A stretch of DNA of 64,000 nucleotides from Dyadobacter sandarakinus. Lineage in GTDB: Bacteria > Bacteroidota > Bacteroidia > Cytophagales > Spirosomataceae. Below, one piece after another: positions 53,669 through 63,367 of the stretch. The stretch covers positions 4,280,001 to 4,344,000 of the forward strand of contig NZ_CP056775.1 in the NCBI RefSeq assembly GCF_016894445.1, read 5' to 3'. The translations under genes and the position numbers were made by a program. The notes below the pieces were generated by a model. That model was not told where the DNA came from, searched no databases, and saw only the letters and a list, made by a program, of their open reading frames with translations. How positions within the stretch are numbered: the stretch's first letter is position 1; each line of letters starts with the position of its first letter.

Positions 53669-53696
53669 TGTTATTTACAAAGAATAATGTACCGTC

Positions 53697-54812
53697 ATGG
53701 AAGAAATAAAACCGCAGTTACTGAAAATTACATTCGACGGAATTGAAGTAGAGGTTGAACCCGGAACGACCATTCTGCAGGCTGCCCGCAAAATTGCGGA
53801 AGCAGACGATGCGCAGGCTCATATTGTTCCGCCGGCTATGTGTTACTACAAGCCTCTACCGGCATCCGGCGGTAAGTGCCGGGCCTGTCTGGTGAAGGTG
53901 TCACAAGGCTCTGCCAAAGACCCGAGGCCTATGCCCAAGCTGGTTCCTTCGTGCATTACGCAGGTTCAGGATGGGATGGTTGTTGAAAATTCCACGAACC
54001 CTGGCGTACTGGATACCCGCAAAGCAATTGTTGAGTTTTTGCTGATCAACCACCCGCTTGATTGCCCGATCTGTGATCAGGCCGGGGAATGTCATTTGCA
54101 GGATTTTGCATTTGAGCATGGTTCAGCCAAAACCCGGTACGAGGAAGAGCGCAGGACTTTTGACAAAATAGATATCGGCCCCTACGTACAGCTGCATATG
54201 ACGCGATGCATCCTTTGCTATCGCTGCGTGTACACGGCTGATCAGGTTACCAACAAGCGTGAGCATGGTGTTATGGGCCGGGGCGATGCTTCGGAAATCA
54301 GTACTTATATTGAGAAATCAATCGATAATGACTTTTCCGGAAATATCATCGATGTGTGTCCCGTAGGCGCTCTGACCGACAAGACTTATCGTTTCAAAAA
54401 CCGGGTATGGTTTACCAAACCTGAGGATGCGCACTGTAACTGTGAAAAATGCAGTGGGAAAGTGACGCTCTGGTACCGGGGTGATGAAGTGATCCGTGTT
54501 ACAGCCCGGAAAAACACCTGGGGCGAAGTCAACGAATTCATCTGCAATACCTGCCGTTTTGAAAGAAAAAAAACAAGCGAATGGGTACTTGAAGGTCCAT
54601 CAAAAGTGAAGAGAAGCTCGGTGATTTCGGCTAATAAATATGGATCCAATCTGGTGAAAAAGCCTGATTTTGCATTGAAGCTGGCTGCCTCCCAATTCAA
54701 GAAAATTGATGACGGACGGGAGTACGTGACCGACGAAGAAACCATTCGTCACCAGAGCGTGGAAAATAACGATAAAGCAAATCACCGTTCTTTGCTGGCC
54801 AATAACAACTGA
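53697..54812 (+). CDS. nuoG: NADH-quinone oxidoreductase subunit G, short form
   Basis: A 371-residue NuoG, about half the usual 700-900. It keeps the N-terminal 2Fe-2S site (MCYYKPLP, GGKCRACLVKV), the His-Cys site (HPLDCPICDQAGECHLQDF), the 4Fe-4S site (RCILCYRCVYTADQ, CPVGAL) and a cysteine-rich fourth cluster-like segment (HCNCEKCSGKV ... FICNTCRF). The large molybdopterin-like C-terminal domain, catalytically dead in other NuoG proteins, is missing. There is no frameshift: the end is followed at once by nuoH. It should still relay electrons from NuoF to NuoI. Confidence 0.92.
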   Translation: MEEIKPQLLKITFDGIEVEVEPGTTILQAARKIAEADDAQAHIVPPAMCYYKPLPASGGKCRACLVKVSQGSAKDPRPMPKLVPSCITQVQDGMVVENSTNPGVLDTRKAIVEFLLINHPLDCPICDQAGECHLQDFAFEHGSAKTRYEEERRTFDKIDIGPYVQLHMTRCILCYRCVYTADQVTNKREHGVMGRGDASEISTYIEKSIDNDFSGNIIDVCPVGALTDKTYRFKNRVWFTKPEDAHCNCEKCSGKVTLWYRGDEVIRVTARKNTWGEVNEFICNTCRFERKKTSEWVLEGPSKVKRSSVISANKYGSNLVKKPDFALKLAASQFKKIDDGREYVTDEETIRHQSVENNDKANHRSLLANNN

Positions 54813-54838
54813 TCATTCTTGATTTAACAAGATATATA

Positions 54839-55918
54839 ATGGATTTAGTAGAATTTCTGATCAAGACGGCGACCATCTTTTCCGTGTTTGTACTTACGCT
54901 GGTAATTGCTATGTACTCCACATGGGCTGAGCGCAAGGTAGCGGGTTTTATCCAGGACCGGATGGGACCTAACCGCGCAGGGCCGGGCGGACTGTTACAG
55001 CCCCTGGCCGATGCGGGAAAAATGTTTTTTAAAGAAGACTTTATTCCTGCTCTGGCAAATAAATGGCTCTTTATCGCCGGGCCAAGTTTAGCGATGCTGA
55101 CGGCATTGCTTGCAAGTGCAGTAATTCCATTTGGCAGTACTTTCCGCTTTGACGGTCATGAAGTAGCATTGCAGGGTGTAGAATCAAACATTGGTATTCT
55201 GTACGTTTTTGGTGTTGTAGCCCTGGGTGTATACGGCATTATGGTCGGCGGCTGGGCTTCCAATAACAAATTTTCCCTGCTGGGCGCAATTCGTGCAGCA
55301 TCACAGAACATCAGCTACGAGGTAGCCATGGGACTATCCCTAATTGCGATCCTGATGATGAGCAGCTCCCTTTCACTGGGTGAAATTGTGGCACAGCAGC
55401 ATGGTGCCAACTGGAACATATTTTATCAGCCGCTCGGGTTCCTGATCTTTATCACCTGCTCTTTCGCAGAATGTAACAGGGTACCGTTTGACCTTCCTGA
55501 GTGCGAGACGGAGCTGGTAGGTGGCTACCATACCGAATATGGAAGTATGAAGCTTGGATTTTATCTTTTTGCAGAGTACATCAACATGTTCGTCTCGTCA
55601 TCGATTATTTCCGTGCTTTACTTTGGCGGATACAATTATCCTGGTATGGACTGGGTGTACGAACAGCTTACCGCAGCGTTGGGCAGCCAAACAGGCCACA
55701 ATGTCGCCACATTGATCGGCACGGCAGTATTTTTTGGTAAAGCTTTATTCTTTGTATTTTTCTATATGTGGGTACGCTGGACAATCCCGCGCTTCCGCTA
55801 CGACCAGCTTATGAATCTGGGCTGGAAGAAACTGATTCCACTGGCTATTTTCAATATCATCATCACCGGGGCCGCAGTATTGTTCCTTAAACCGGTCATT
55901 ACATCCTGGCTGAACTAA
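54839..55918 (+). CDS. nuoH: NADH-quinone oxidoreductase subunit H
   Basis: A 359-residue membrane subunit with eight helices. The conserved WAERKVAGFIQDRMGPNRAGP and the DLPECETELVGGYHTEYG loop (quinone-site glutamates) are present, and the C-terminal RWTIPRFRYDQLM helix is intact. It links the hydrophilic arm to the membrane arm. It begins 26 bases after nuoG. Confidence 0.97.
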   Translation: MDLVEFLIKTATIFSVFVLTLVIAMYSTWAERKVAGFIQDRMGPNRAGPGGLLQPLADAGKMFFKEDFIPALANKWLFIAGPSLAMLTALLASAVIPFGSTFRFDGHEVALQGVESNIGILYVFGVVALGVYGIMVGGWASNNKFSLLGAIRAASQNISYEVAMGLSLIAILMMSSSLSLGEIVAQQHGANWNIFYQPLGFLIFITCSFAECNRVPFDLPECETELVGGYHTEYGSMKLGFYLFAEYINMFVSSSIISVLYFGGYNYPGMDWVYEQLTAALGSQTGHNVATLIGTAVFFGKALFFVFFYMWVRWTIPRFRYDQLMNLGWKKLIPLAIFNIIITGAAVLFLKPVITSWLN

Positions 55919-55931
55919 ATCCGGCATTGCC

Positions 55932-56525
55932 ATGCAACTGACGAACCGCTCCAAGCAAGTAAGCAATAAAGAAATGACGCTGATGGAACGCGCCTACCTG
56001 CCTGCGATTGCGACTGGGCTTGCGATTACCATCAAGCACTTTTTTGCAAAAAAAGTGACTATCCAATATCCTGAGGTTAAAAGATACCTCGGACCTGTTT
56101 TCCGTGGCCGGCACATCCTCAAAAGAGATGCCGATGGCCGCGAACGTTGTACTGCCTGCGGGCTTTGTGCCGTAGCCTGCCCTGCTGAGGCCATACAAAT
56201 GGTAGCGGCAGAGCGTCAGAAAGGTGAAGAATCGCTGTACCGCGAAGAAAAATATGCAGCCGTATACGAGGTTAATATGCTGCGCTGCATCTTTTGCGGA
56301 CTTTGCGAAGAGGCATGTCCCAAACAGGCAGTCTATCTTCGTCATGACGAATTTGTACCTGTTTTTGCTGAACGTGATCAGGTGATCTGGGGAAAAGACC
56401 TGCTGGTTGAAGACATGAATAACCGTTATACCCGCGAAGCCTGGACCAAGGAAGAAGCACACGTGCTCGATGCTAAAAGGGCGCATGGTGAGGCGACCAA
56501 TGTTGTTCCCCGCGCCATTCCCTGA
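55932..56525 (+). CDS. nuoI: NADH-quinone oxidoreductase subunit I
   Basis: A 197-residue ferredoxin-like subunit with two 4Fe-4S motifs, CTACGLCAVACP and CIFCGLCEEACP (clusters N6a and N6b). It relays electrons between NuoG and NuoB. It starts 13 bases after nuoH. The N-terminal AITIKHFFAKKVTIQYP segment is typical of the family. Confidence 0.96.
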   Translation: MQLTNRSKQVSNKEMTLMERAYLPAIATGLAITIKHFFAKKVTIQYPEVKRYLGPVFRGRHILKRDADGRERCTACGLCAVACPAEAIQMVAAERQKGEESLYREEKYAAVYEVNMLRCIFCGLCEEACPKQAVYLRHDEFVPVFAERDQVIWGKDLLVEDMNNRYTREAWTKEEAHVLDAKRAHGEATNVVPRAIP

Positions 56526-56558
56526 CAAATTGCACAGACTCTCAGCCGATCACTTATT

Positions 56559-57077
56559 ATGAATTCGTCCGTATCTTTTTTCTATTTTTTGTCTTTTCTC
56601 ACAGTGCTTAGTGCAGTGATGGTTGTTGTATCCCGCAACCCGATCCACAGTGTGCTATACCTCATCCTGACCTTCTTTACCTTGTCAGGACATTACATTC
56701 TGCTGAATGCACAGTTTCTGGCAGCGGTAAACATCATCGTGTACGCCGGGGCTATTATGGTACTCTTCCTGTTTGTTATCATGTTCCTCAACATGAAACA
56801 GGATCAGGAAGACTCTAAGACAAACCTGGCGAAAGTAGCTGCCACCATTGTAGGAGGTACCATATTCGTGATTTTATTCGGAGCCTACCGCAAAACGGTT
56901 ATCCCTACTTACGATCCGCAAACTTTTGACTCGCAGGTGGGCATGATTGAAAACCTGGGAAGCCTGCTTTTCAGGGATTATTTGCTTCCGTTTGAGCTGG
57001 CATCGATTCTCTTGCTGGTTGCTATGGTCGGGGCGGTAATGCTTGGTAAAAGAGAAATTGGAGAAAGGCATTTCTAA
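56559..57077 (+). CDS. nuoJ: NADH-quinone oxidoreductase subunit J
   Basis: A 172-residue membrane subunit with five helices. The conserved SVLYLILTFF and VNIIVYAGAIMVLFLFVIMFLNM segments identify NuoJ. It is the last nuo gene here: a strong terminator follows and gcvP runs in from the other strand, so nuoK, nuoL, nuoM and nuoN are not adjacent. Confidence 0.95.
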   Translation: MNSSVSFFYFLSFLTVLSAVMVVVSRNPIHSVLYLILTFFTLSGHYILLNAQFLAAVNIIVYAGAIMVLFLFVIMFLNMKQDQEDSKTNLAKVAATIVGGTIFVILFGAYRKTVIPTYDPQTFDSQVGMIENLGSLLFRDYLLPFELASILLLVAMVGAVMLGKREIGERHF

Positions 57078-57095
57078 ATTTATCTATTCAGACAT

Positions 57096-57127
57096 AAAAA
57101 AGGGCTTTCGTACGAAAGCCCTTTTTT
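57096..57127. terminator. bidirectional terminator between nuoJ and gcvP
   Basis: AAAAAAGGGCTTTCG and its complement ending in TTTTTT form a perfect 15-bp stem around TA, with runs of A and T at both ends. It lies between convergent genes and should end transcription from both sides. Confidence 0.93.
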
Positions 57128-57151
57128 AATGCATATATCTTGTCCTGAAAT

Positions 57152-60046
57152 TTACTCTACTTCTGCTTCCGAGTAAGCTTCTACCGGTATACACGAGCAA
57201 ATCAGGTTCCGGTCACCGTAGGCACTATCCACCCGGCTTACACTTGGCCAAAATTTATTGAAGCGCAGATACTGAAGTGGGAATGCAGCTTTTTCACGGG
57301 TATAAGAACGGTTCCAGTTTTCGCTCAGCAAAACTCTTGAAGTATGCGGTGCATTTTTCAAAACGTTGTCCGTACGATCTGCTGTACCTTCCTCAATCTC
57401 CCTGATCTCATTACGAATCGCAATCATTGCATCACAAAAACGGTCCAGTTCAGCTTTTGATTCCGATTCGGTTGGCTCAATCATCAGTGTGCCTGCGACC
57501 GGGAAGGACAGCGTAGGCGAATGAAATCCATAGTCCATTAAACGCTTGGCAAGATCTTCCGCCTCTACTCCTGCTGCCTTGAAGCCGCGACAATCCAGAA
57601 TCATTTCGTGCGCACAATGACCATTTGTTCCTGTATATAGCACTTCGAAGTGGCCGCTCAATCTTTCTTTCACATAGTTTGCATTCAGGATTGCATACCG
57701 GGTAGCATTGGTCAGCCCTTCTCCGCCCATCATCGCAATATAAGCGTAAGAAATCGTGAGAATGCTCGCACTTCCGTAAGGTGCTGCAGATACCGCACCC
57801 GCTTCACCTTCCGGCAAATACGACGGCTGTGTGCTGAATTTAACATGGCCCGGCAGAAAAGGCATCAGGTGTTCTGCAACGCCAATCGGACCCACACCGG
57901 GGCCGCCGCCGCCATGAGGTATACAAAATGTTTTATGCAAATTCAAATGGCAGACATCTGCCCCAATGGAAGCCGGACTTGTCAATCCAACCTGGGCATT
58001 CATATTGGCACCATCCATATACACCTGTCCGCCAAATGAATGGATCATTTCGCAGATTTCAATAATACTTTCCTCATAAACACCGTGGGTTGACGGGTAA
58101 GTCACCATCAGGCAGGCAAGCTCATTGGCATACTGCTCAGCCTTGGCACGGAGGTCAGCCACATCTATATTACCACGCTCGTCACAGCGGGTCACCACCA
58201 CTTTCATTCCTGCCATCACAGCAGAAGCAGGATTGGTACCATGAGCAGAGGAAGGTATCAATGCAACAGTTCTCTGGAAATCGCCGCGACTTTCATGATA
58301 AGCCCGGATCGCCATCAATCCGGCATATTCGCCCTGAGCACCGGAGTTGGGCTGGAAAGACATAGCCGCAAACCCCGTAATTTCGCAAAGCCAGGTATTA
58401 AGTTCACTCACAAGCTGTGCATAACCACCTACCTGATTGGTAGGCGCAAACGGGTGAATAGCACCGAACTCAGGCCAGGTGAGCGGAATCATTTCCGCAG
58501 TTGCATTCAGCTTCATCGTACAGCTTCCAAGTGAAATCATGGAATGTACCAGCGAGAGGTCCTTGTTCTCAAGTGATTTCAGGTACCGGAGCATTTCGTG
58601 CTCGGTATGATGTGTATTGAAAACAGGATGCGTCAGGTAAGGCGTTGTTCTTGCCAGATTTTCAGGAATGGATATTTCAAGCTCGTCGTCAATAATCATC
58701 TCCCCCTGAAATCCAGAAACCTCCGCAAATACATTCAGCAACGCAATCACGTCGTCAAAGGTCTTGGCTTCATCAATGGATACCGATACGCTGGTGTCAT
58801 TGTTGTACCTAAGATTCATCCCCCATTTCAGCGCATTCTCTCTCAGCTTGGGCGCCAGCGGGGTTTGTATGGTAACTGTATCAAAAAATGTATCCGTAAG
58901 AACCGCATAGTTGAAAGTCCTCAATGTTTCAACAAATAAGGTTGTAAGGCCGTGAACGCGGGCTGCAATGCTGCGAATACCTTCCGGACCGTGGTACACC
59001 GAGTAGGCACCGGCAATCACTGCAAGCAGTACCTGTGCCGTACAAATGTTACTCGTCGCTTTTTCCCGGCGAATATGCTGCTCGCGGGTCTGAAGTGCCA
59101 TGCGTAATGCACGATTACCTTCCTGATCCACGGACACTCCGATAATACGGCCTGGAATGTGGCGTTTGAAGGTATCTTTTGTAGCAAAGTAAGCAGCATG
59201 TGGTCCGCCGTAGCCCATAGGCACACCAAACCGCTGAGATGAACCTACCACCACATCTGCACCCATTTCACCGGGTGATTTCAGCAATGCAAGAGCGAGC
59301 AGATCGGCAGCTACGGCCACCGTCAGGTTCAGCTCATGCGCACTGGCAATCAAATTGGTATAATCAATAACATCCCCGTCGGTAGCAGGATACTGCACCA
59401 GCAAACCATACAGGCTCTCATCCGTCAGATCAACCGTCTCGTGATTTCCCACTACTACCTCAATCCCGATAGGCTTTGCACGGGTCTTGATGAGGTCAAT
59501 GGTCTGCGGATGGCAGAGCTCTGAAACAAAAAATGCATTTGCTTTCTTTCTGGGAGCAGGACGCAGGCTGTGCAGCATGGTCATCGCTTCGGCAGCAGCG
59601 GTAGCTTCATCCAGCAGCGAGGCATTGGCAATCTCCATGCCTGTAAGATCCGAGACAACCGTCTGAAAATTCAGCAGCATTTCAAGTCGTCCCTGAGCGA
59701 TCTCGGCCTGGTAAGGCGTGTAGGCCGTATACCATGCAGGATTTTCCAGAATGTTCCGGAGAATTACATTGGGTGTAATTGTATCGTAATAACCAGTACC
59801 TATGTAGGATTTCAGCACGGCATTTTTACCTGCCAGCTTTTTGATCCCCTGCAGAAACTCCTGCTCCGTTTTTGGTCTTGGTAAATTTAAACTTTTCGAC
59901 AGCCGGATGGCAGCCGGTAATGTCTGGTCTATCAGCTCATCGAGAGAAGCCGCTCCAATGGTTTTGAGCATTTCCTGCAACTCGTCCGCATCCTTCCCAT
60001 GGTGGCGGTTTTCAAATTTATCCTGATTTCGAAGATTGATTTTCAT
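57152..60046 (-). CDS. gcvP: glycine dehydrogenase (decarboxylating), P protein of the glycine cleavage system
   Basis: A full-length 964-residue fused P protein. The pyridoxal-phosphate lysine is Lys705 in [16 protein letters not shown]; the N-terminal [20 protein letters not shown] and central [15 protein letters not shown] segments are diagnostic. It decarboxylates glycine and passes the aminomethyl group to the lipoyl H protein. No gcvT or gcvH is adjacent. The gene has its own -7 box and an inverted repeat upstream. Confidence 0.97.
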   Translation of the reverse strand: MKINLRNQDKFENRHHGKDADELQEMLKTIGAASLDELIDQTLPAAIRLSKSLNLPRPKTEQEFLQGIKKLAGKNAVLKSYIGTGYYDTITPNVILRNILENPAWYTAYTPYQAEIAQGRLEMLLNFQTVVSDLTGMEIANASLLDEATAAAEAMTMLHSLRPAPRKKANAFFVSELCHPQTIDLIKTRAKPIGIEVVVGNHETVDLTDESLYGLLVQYPATDGDVIDYTNLIASAHELNLTVAVAADLLALALLKSPGEMGADVVVGSSQRFGVPMGYGGPHAAYFATKDTFKRHIPGRIIGVSVDQEGNRALRMALQTREQHIRREKATSNICTAQVLLAVIAGAYSVYHGPEGIRSIAARVHGLTTLFVETLRTFNYAVLTDTFFDTVTIQTPLAPKLRENALKWGMNLRYNNDTSVSVSIDEAKTFDDVIALLNVFAEVSGFQGEMIIDDELEISIPENLARTTPYLTHPVFNTHHTEHEMLRYLKSLENKDLSLVHSMISLGSCTMKLNATAEMIPLTWPEFGAIHPFAPTNQVGGYAQLVSELNTWLCEITGFAAMSFQPNSGAQGEYAGLMAIRAYHESRGDFQRTVALIPSSAHGTNPASAVMAGMKVVVTRCDERGNIDVADLRAKAEQYANELACLMVTYPSTHGVYEESIIEICEMIHSFGGQVYMDGANMNAQVGLTSPASIGADVCHLNLHKTFCIPHGGGGPGVGPIGVAEHLMPFLPGHVKFSTQPSYLPEGEAGAVSAAPYGSASILTISYAYIAMMGGEGLTNATRYAILNANYVKERLSGHFEVLYTGTNGHCAHEMILDCRGFKAAGVEAEDLAKRLMDYGFHSPTLSFPVAGTLMIEPTESESKAELDRFCDAMIAIRNEIREIEEGTADRTDNVLKNAPHTSRVLLSENWNRSYTREKAAFPLQYLRFNKFWPSVSRVDSAYGDRNLICSCIPVEAYSEAEVE

Positions 60047-60057
60047 TCGGCTTGTGT

Positions 60058-60101
60058 ATTGGCCATGCCAATGTTAGGTATAATCTTTAAACACAAAAGT
60101 A
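60058..60101 (-). promoter_or_regulatory. gcvP promoter box with downstream inverted repeat
   Basis: On the minus strand TACTTTTG (60094-60101) matches the -7 consensus exactly, about 48 bases before the gcvP ATG. ATTGGC and GCCAAT (60058-60072) form a 6-bp inverted repeat with a three-base centre in the leader, an operator candidate. No -33 box is seen at the usual spacing. Confidence 0.45.
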
Positions 60102-60180
60102 AGCAAATCCGATCAATTCTTTTCGGGATTGACGGGCTTGCTTACTCTTGATTATGTACAAAATAAGGTTCCTTTCAGGA

Positions 60181-60384
60181 TCAGTGATTAGGACATCCGC
60201 AGTCTGACTTGCGCTTGAAAATACCCAGGATTTTTTTAGATCTGGGCTTCTTGTAGCCCTTGAATTTCTTCTTTTTACCCATTAGTTCCATTTTGGTCCC
60301 TGCAGGTTCAGCCCTTACTTGTTCAAGACCGGAAATGCTGAGTATAAAGCCCGAAAGCAGGACAAGTGCCGCTATTTTTTTCAT
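60181..60384 (-). CDS. small secreted basic peptide, unknown function
   Basis: A 67-residue protein with a convincing signal peptide (about residues 1-25, ending near VRAE) followed by a strongly basic stretch rich in Lys, Arg and Gly (GKKKKFKGYKKPRSKK) and a C-terminus containing CGCPNH. I do not recognise the family. The mature peptide of about 40 residues would be cationic and could bind metal or the membrane. It sits alone between gcvP and the metallophosphoesterase gene, on the same strand as both. The open frame and signal peptide make it likely to be real. Confidence 0.55.
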   Translation of the reverse strand: MKKIAALVLLSGFILSISGLEQVRAEPAGTKMELMGKKKKFKGYKKPRSKKILGIFKRKSDCGCPNH

Positions 60385-60484
60385 AAGATCAATTTTCTGT
60401 GGCAGACGTTCTTTATTGGAACGCTATTCATTGCAAATCATTATGCCATTTTGGCCCGGAGCCAGGTTCAATTTACACCCTAAA

Positions 60485-61741
60485 TCACGCTTTTACCAAT
60501 TCCAGAATGGTTATTTCCGGTAAGATGCCGACCCGACCAGGATATCCGAGGTACCCAAAACCGCGGTTGACGTACAAATACTGATTATTTTCTTCATAAA
60601 GCCCTGCCCACTGCTTGTAGCGGTATTGTACCGGACTCCATTTCAGCTTGCCGATTTCAACACCAAACTGCATTCCATGGGTATGCCCTGCCAGTGCGAG
60701 GTCAATGTCTTTGTAGTCGGGCAAAACCTGCGCTTCCCAGTGACTGGGATCATGCGAGAGCAGGATTTTTACAGGGTACTGGTCGGTACGCTGGTGTGCT
60801 TTGGCCAGGTTCCCGTATTTGGCAAAATTACCCGCACCCCAGTTCTGTATCCCGATCAGACCAATTTCTTCACCATCTACCCGGATACTCCTGCTTTCGT
60901 CAAGCATAAGGTTCCAGCCTAAGAGCTGATGGGCTTTCTGCAGGTTTTGAAGGTTACGTATTTTGGCATCACGACTTTCCCACTGTACATAGTCGCCGTA
61001 ATCATGGTTTCCTAAAACCGAATGCACGCCAAGAGGCGCTTTTACTTTGTCGAAAATAGAAATGTAATCCTGTACCTCCGTAGACCGGTCGTTGACCAGG
61101 TCGCCTGTGAAAAATGCAAGGTCCGGCTTTTCCTTCATCAACATCTCTACTCCCCCTTTCACAGCCGTTTTATTGAAAAAGCTACCAGAATGAATATCGG
61201 AAAGCTGCGCAATGCGAATGCCGTGAAAGGCACGCGGCAGGTTGGCCAGAGGCACCCGGATCCTCCTGATGCGATAATCGTGTGCTCCGGAAATAATTCC
61301 ATATGCGAATGTGCCCATCAGTCCCGCGCCTGCAACCATCGCAGTTTTGGCCAGAAACTCTGACCGCGGAATGGCCGGCTCTCCCGGATCCTGCGGAACA
61401 GGGGCGGCAGAGGGAAAGAAAAAGCTCATCATCCATTGCAACAAGCGGCGTACCTCGTCTACCAGCAGGATGAGTACTGCCAGGAGCTTGGATAAATAAG
61501 GAACGGCAATAAATGCGATGACGAAAGTTCTTGTAGAGCTCTTGAAATAATCAGGCGGCAGGAACTGCATAACAAGGTAGGCAATCAGCGTAGCGGCCGT
61601 AAATATCCAGTATCCTCCCCCAATCCAGCGTTGTGTTACAGGTGAAAAGTGACGGATGGCCACCCTCAAACCCTGCCAGACATACCAGTCGATAGCGACC
61701 AGAATGACGGTAAGAATTAAAAAAACGTAAGTTCTGCCCAT
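60485..61741 (-). CDS. membrane-anchored calcineurin-like metallophosphoesterase
   Basis: A 418-residue protein with about four N-terminal transmembrane helices (residues 1-105), a twin-Arg-less linker and a fifth hydrophobic segment near 135, then a YkuE-like phosphoesterase domain. The dimetal motifs are all present: LSDIHSG, FTGDLVND, LGNHDYGD, LLSHDPSHW and LAGHTHG. It probably hydrolyses a phosphate ester, perhaps a lipid or nucleotide, at the outer face of the inner membrane. The substrate is unknown. Confidence 0.88.
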   Translation of the reverse strand: MGRTYVFLILTVILVAIDWYVWQGLRVAIRHFSPVTQRWIGGGYWIFTAATLIAYLVMQFLPPDYFKSSTRTFVIAFIAVPYLSKLLAVLILLVDEVRRLLQWMMSFFFPSAAPVPQDPGEPAIPRSEFLAKTAMVAGAGLMGTFAYGIISGAHDYRIRRIRVPLANLPRAFHGIRIAQLSDIHSGSFFNKTAVKGGVEMLMKEKPDLAFFTGDLVNDRSTEVQDYISIFDKVKAPLGVHSVLGNHDYGDYVQWESRDAKIRNLQNLQKAHQLLGWNLMLDESRSIRVDGEEIGLIGIQNWGAGNFAKYGNLAKAHQRTDQYPVKILLSHDPSHWEAQVLPDYKDIDLALAGHTHGMQFGVEIGKLKWSPVQYRYKQWAGLYEENNQYLYVNRGFGYLGYPGRVGILPEITILELVKA

Positions 61742-61899
61742 TGAATAAGTTCTGTAATAGCCTTGTTAACACGTGTGCTATGGTTCTCGTTCGGGGTGGA
61801 CGAAGAGATGAGGCAAAATATACAGTACCGGAACAATCGTGAGGATTAACGATTATTTTTACAGCGGCAGCGATACTGCCGGTTATAAATAACAAGCTT

Positions 61900-62121
61900 A
61901 TGAGTCAATTCGATTTTAAAAGATTTCACCTGCGCTCGATCAATGCATCGAATGCAGAAGAGCGCGCCGCCATTAACCAGGAACTGAAAGACCTTTACGC
62001 CTCACTGAATGAAGATGACAAAAAGGTGTTCAATGAAGAGCTTCAAACGTTCCTGACGCGGGAAGTAGGACGCATCCGGTCAGATTATGAATCGGTACAG
62101 GGCCTTAATACACCCAATTAG
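61900..62121 (+). CDS. small cytoplasmic hypothetical protein
   Basis: A 73-residue acidic, helical protein (MSQFDFKRFHLRSINASNAEERAAINQELKDLY in its first half, then EELQTFLTREVGRIRSDYES). It has no signal peptide, membrane helix or cysteine. I do not recognise the family; the open frame, helix pattern and a good ATG support a real gene. It ends seven bases before the stop of the convergent yqgE gene. Confidence 0.6.
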   Translation: MSQFDFKRFHLRSINASNAEERAAINQELKDLYASLNEDDKKVFNEELQTFLTREVGRIRSDYESVQGLNTPN

Positions 62122-62127
62122 AAACCC

Positions 62128-62688
62128 CTAGTTGAGCCGGGGATCAATGGGATAATGAGCAATAGAGCGATATTCACCACCCATATTCCGAAGTATTTCC
62201 CGCCAGAAATTCCCGGGAGGAGTTGAGAAAAGGAAGTTAGAGTTCGTATTGGAAACAATCCAGGAATCCTGACGAAGCTCCTCATCGAGCTGGCCGCCGC
62301 TCCACCCTGAGTAACCGATGAAGAAGCGAACATCTTCGGGTTTCAGGGTATTAAGGTTCAACAGTGTTTTTACCTGGTCAAAATCGCCGCCCCAGAAAAC
62401 ATCGGGCATGATCTCACTTCCGCCCGTGATCAGATCAGGCCGGCGGTGAATGAAATGCAGGGTGTTTTTTTCCACTGGGCCGCCCAAATGCAGGGTAATA
62501 TCCTGGTAAATGGTTTCGTCGAGTACATCTCCGAGAAAAAGATCGGTAGTCTGATTAAGGACAAACCCGAAACTCCCCTGATCATTGTGCTCACACATTA
62601 TAATGACTCCCCGCTCAAAATTCGGGTCTCCCAGAAAAGGTTTGGCAATCAACAAGCTTCCTTTTGAAACATTCATGGCAAAAGACAT
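62128..62688 (-). CDS. YqgE/AlgH family protein
   Basis: A 186-residue member of the UPF0301 (YqgE/AlgH) family. It shows the hallmark N-terminal GSLLIAKPFLGDPNFERGVIIMCEHNDQGSFGFVLN and the C-terminal GYSGWSGGQLDEELRQDSW. The biochemical function is unknown; AlgH is linked to alginate control in Pseudomonas, which does not carry over by default. It is divergent from the gamma-carbonic-anhydrase-like gene, 148 bases apart. Confidence 0.93.
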   Translation of the reverse strand: MSFAMNVSKGSLLIAKPFLGDPNFERGVIIMCEHNDQGSFGFVLNQTTDLFLGDVLDETIYQDITLHLGGPVEKNTLHFIHRRPDLITGGSEIMPDVFWGGDFDQVKTLLNLNTLKPEDVRFFIGYSGWSGGQLDEELRQDSWIVSNTNSNFLFSTPPGNFWREILRNMGGEYRSIAHYPIDPRLN

Positions 62689-62836
62689 TATCCGGAAGAT
62701 AAGACTAGTTCAAAAACACAATATATCTAATTTCTACAACAAACGTGCAGCAAGGCAGCAGCTGCCACAAAGCTTTTCACTACTTTACGAACCGGCTTAC
62801 AAAAGTAATTCACATACAACAAAAAATATTTTCAAA

Positions 62837-63367
62837 ATGGCAATGATCAGGTCAGTTCGCGGTTTTACGCCTCAGATTGGTGCAGGCGGATGGCTTGCAG
62901 ACAATGCTGTAATTGTGGGCGATGTTACAATGGGTACACATTGCACCGTATGGTTTAACGCTGTGGTAAGGGGTGATGTAAACAGCATCCGGATTGGGCA
63001 TCATACCAATATCCAGGATGGCGTAGTGGTGCACTGTACCTACCAAAAGTTTGCCACGACCATCGGTGACCATGTTTCAATTGGTCATAATGCGATTGTT
63101 CATGGATGTACCATTGAAGATAATGTGCTGATTGGAATGGGGGCAATTGTAATGGATGGTGTGATCGTGGGAAAAGGCTCCATTATTGCGGCTGGCGCCA
63201 TTGTGACACAGGGCCAAAAAATCCCTCCCGGAACTATTTACGCGGGAAATCCGGCCAGGTACCTGAAAGATGTATCGCCGGAACATGACGCGATGATCCG
63301 GAGAACGGCAGATAATTACATTACTTATTCAGGCTGGTTCAGGGAAGAAGAGGGCTCTGTACCATGA
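62837..63367 (+). CDS. gamma-carbonic anhydrase-like hexapeptide-repeat protein
   Basis: A 176-residue left-handed beta-helix protein made of hexapeptide repeats (for example SIGHNAIVHGCTIEDNVLIG). Three histidines, His66, His84 and His89, occupy the zinc-ligand positions of gamma-class carbonic anhydrases and YrdA-like proteins. Members form trimers; many lack measurable activity. A longer frame from 62585 would run across yqgE and is not credible. Its end overlaps the end of the next, convergent gene by 43 bases. Confidence 0.9.
   Translation: MAMIRSVRGFTPQIGAGGWLADNAVIVGDVTMGTHCTVWFNAVVRGDVNSIRIGHHTNIQDGVVVHCTYQKFATTIGDHVSIGHNAIVHGCTIEDNVLIGMGAIVMDGVIVGKGSIIAAGAIVTQGQKIPPGTIYAGNPARYLKDVSPEHDAMIRRTADNYITYSGWFREEEGSVP

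Noticed and set aside
62585..62836. N-terminal extension of the carbonic-anhydrase-like gene
   Set aside because: Runs antisense across yqgE and has no homology-like sequence; the ATG at 62837 precedes the first hexapeptide repeat.
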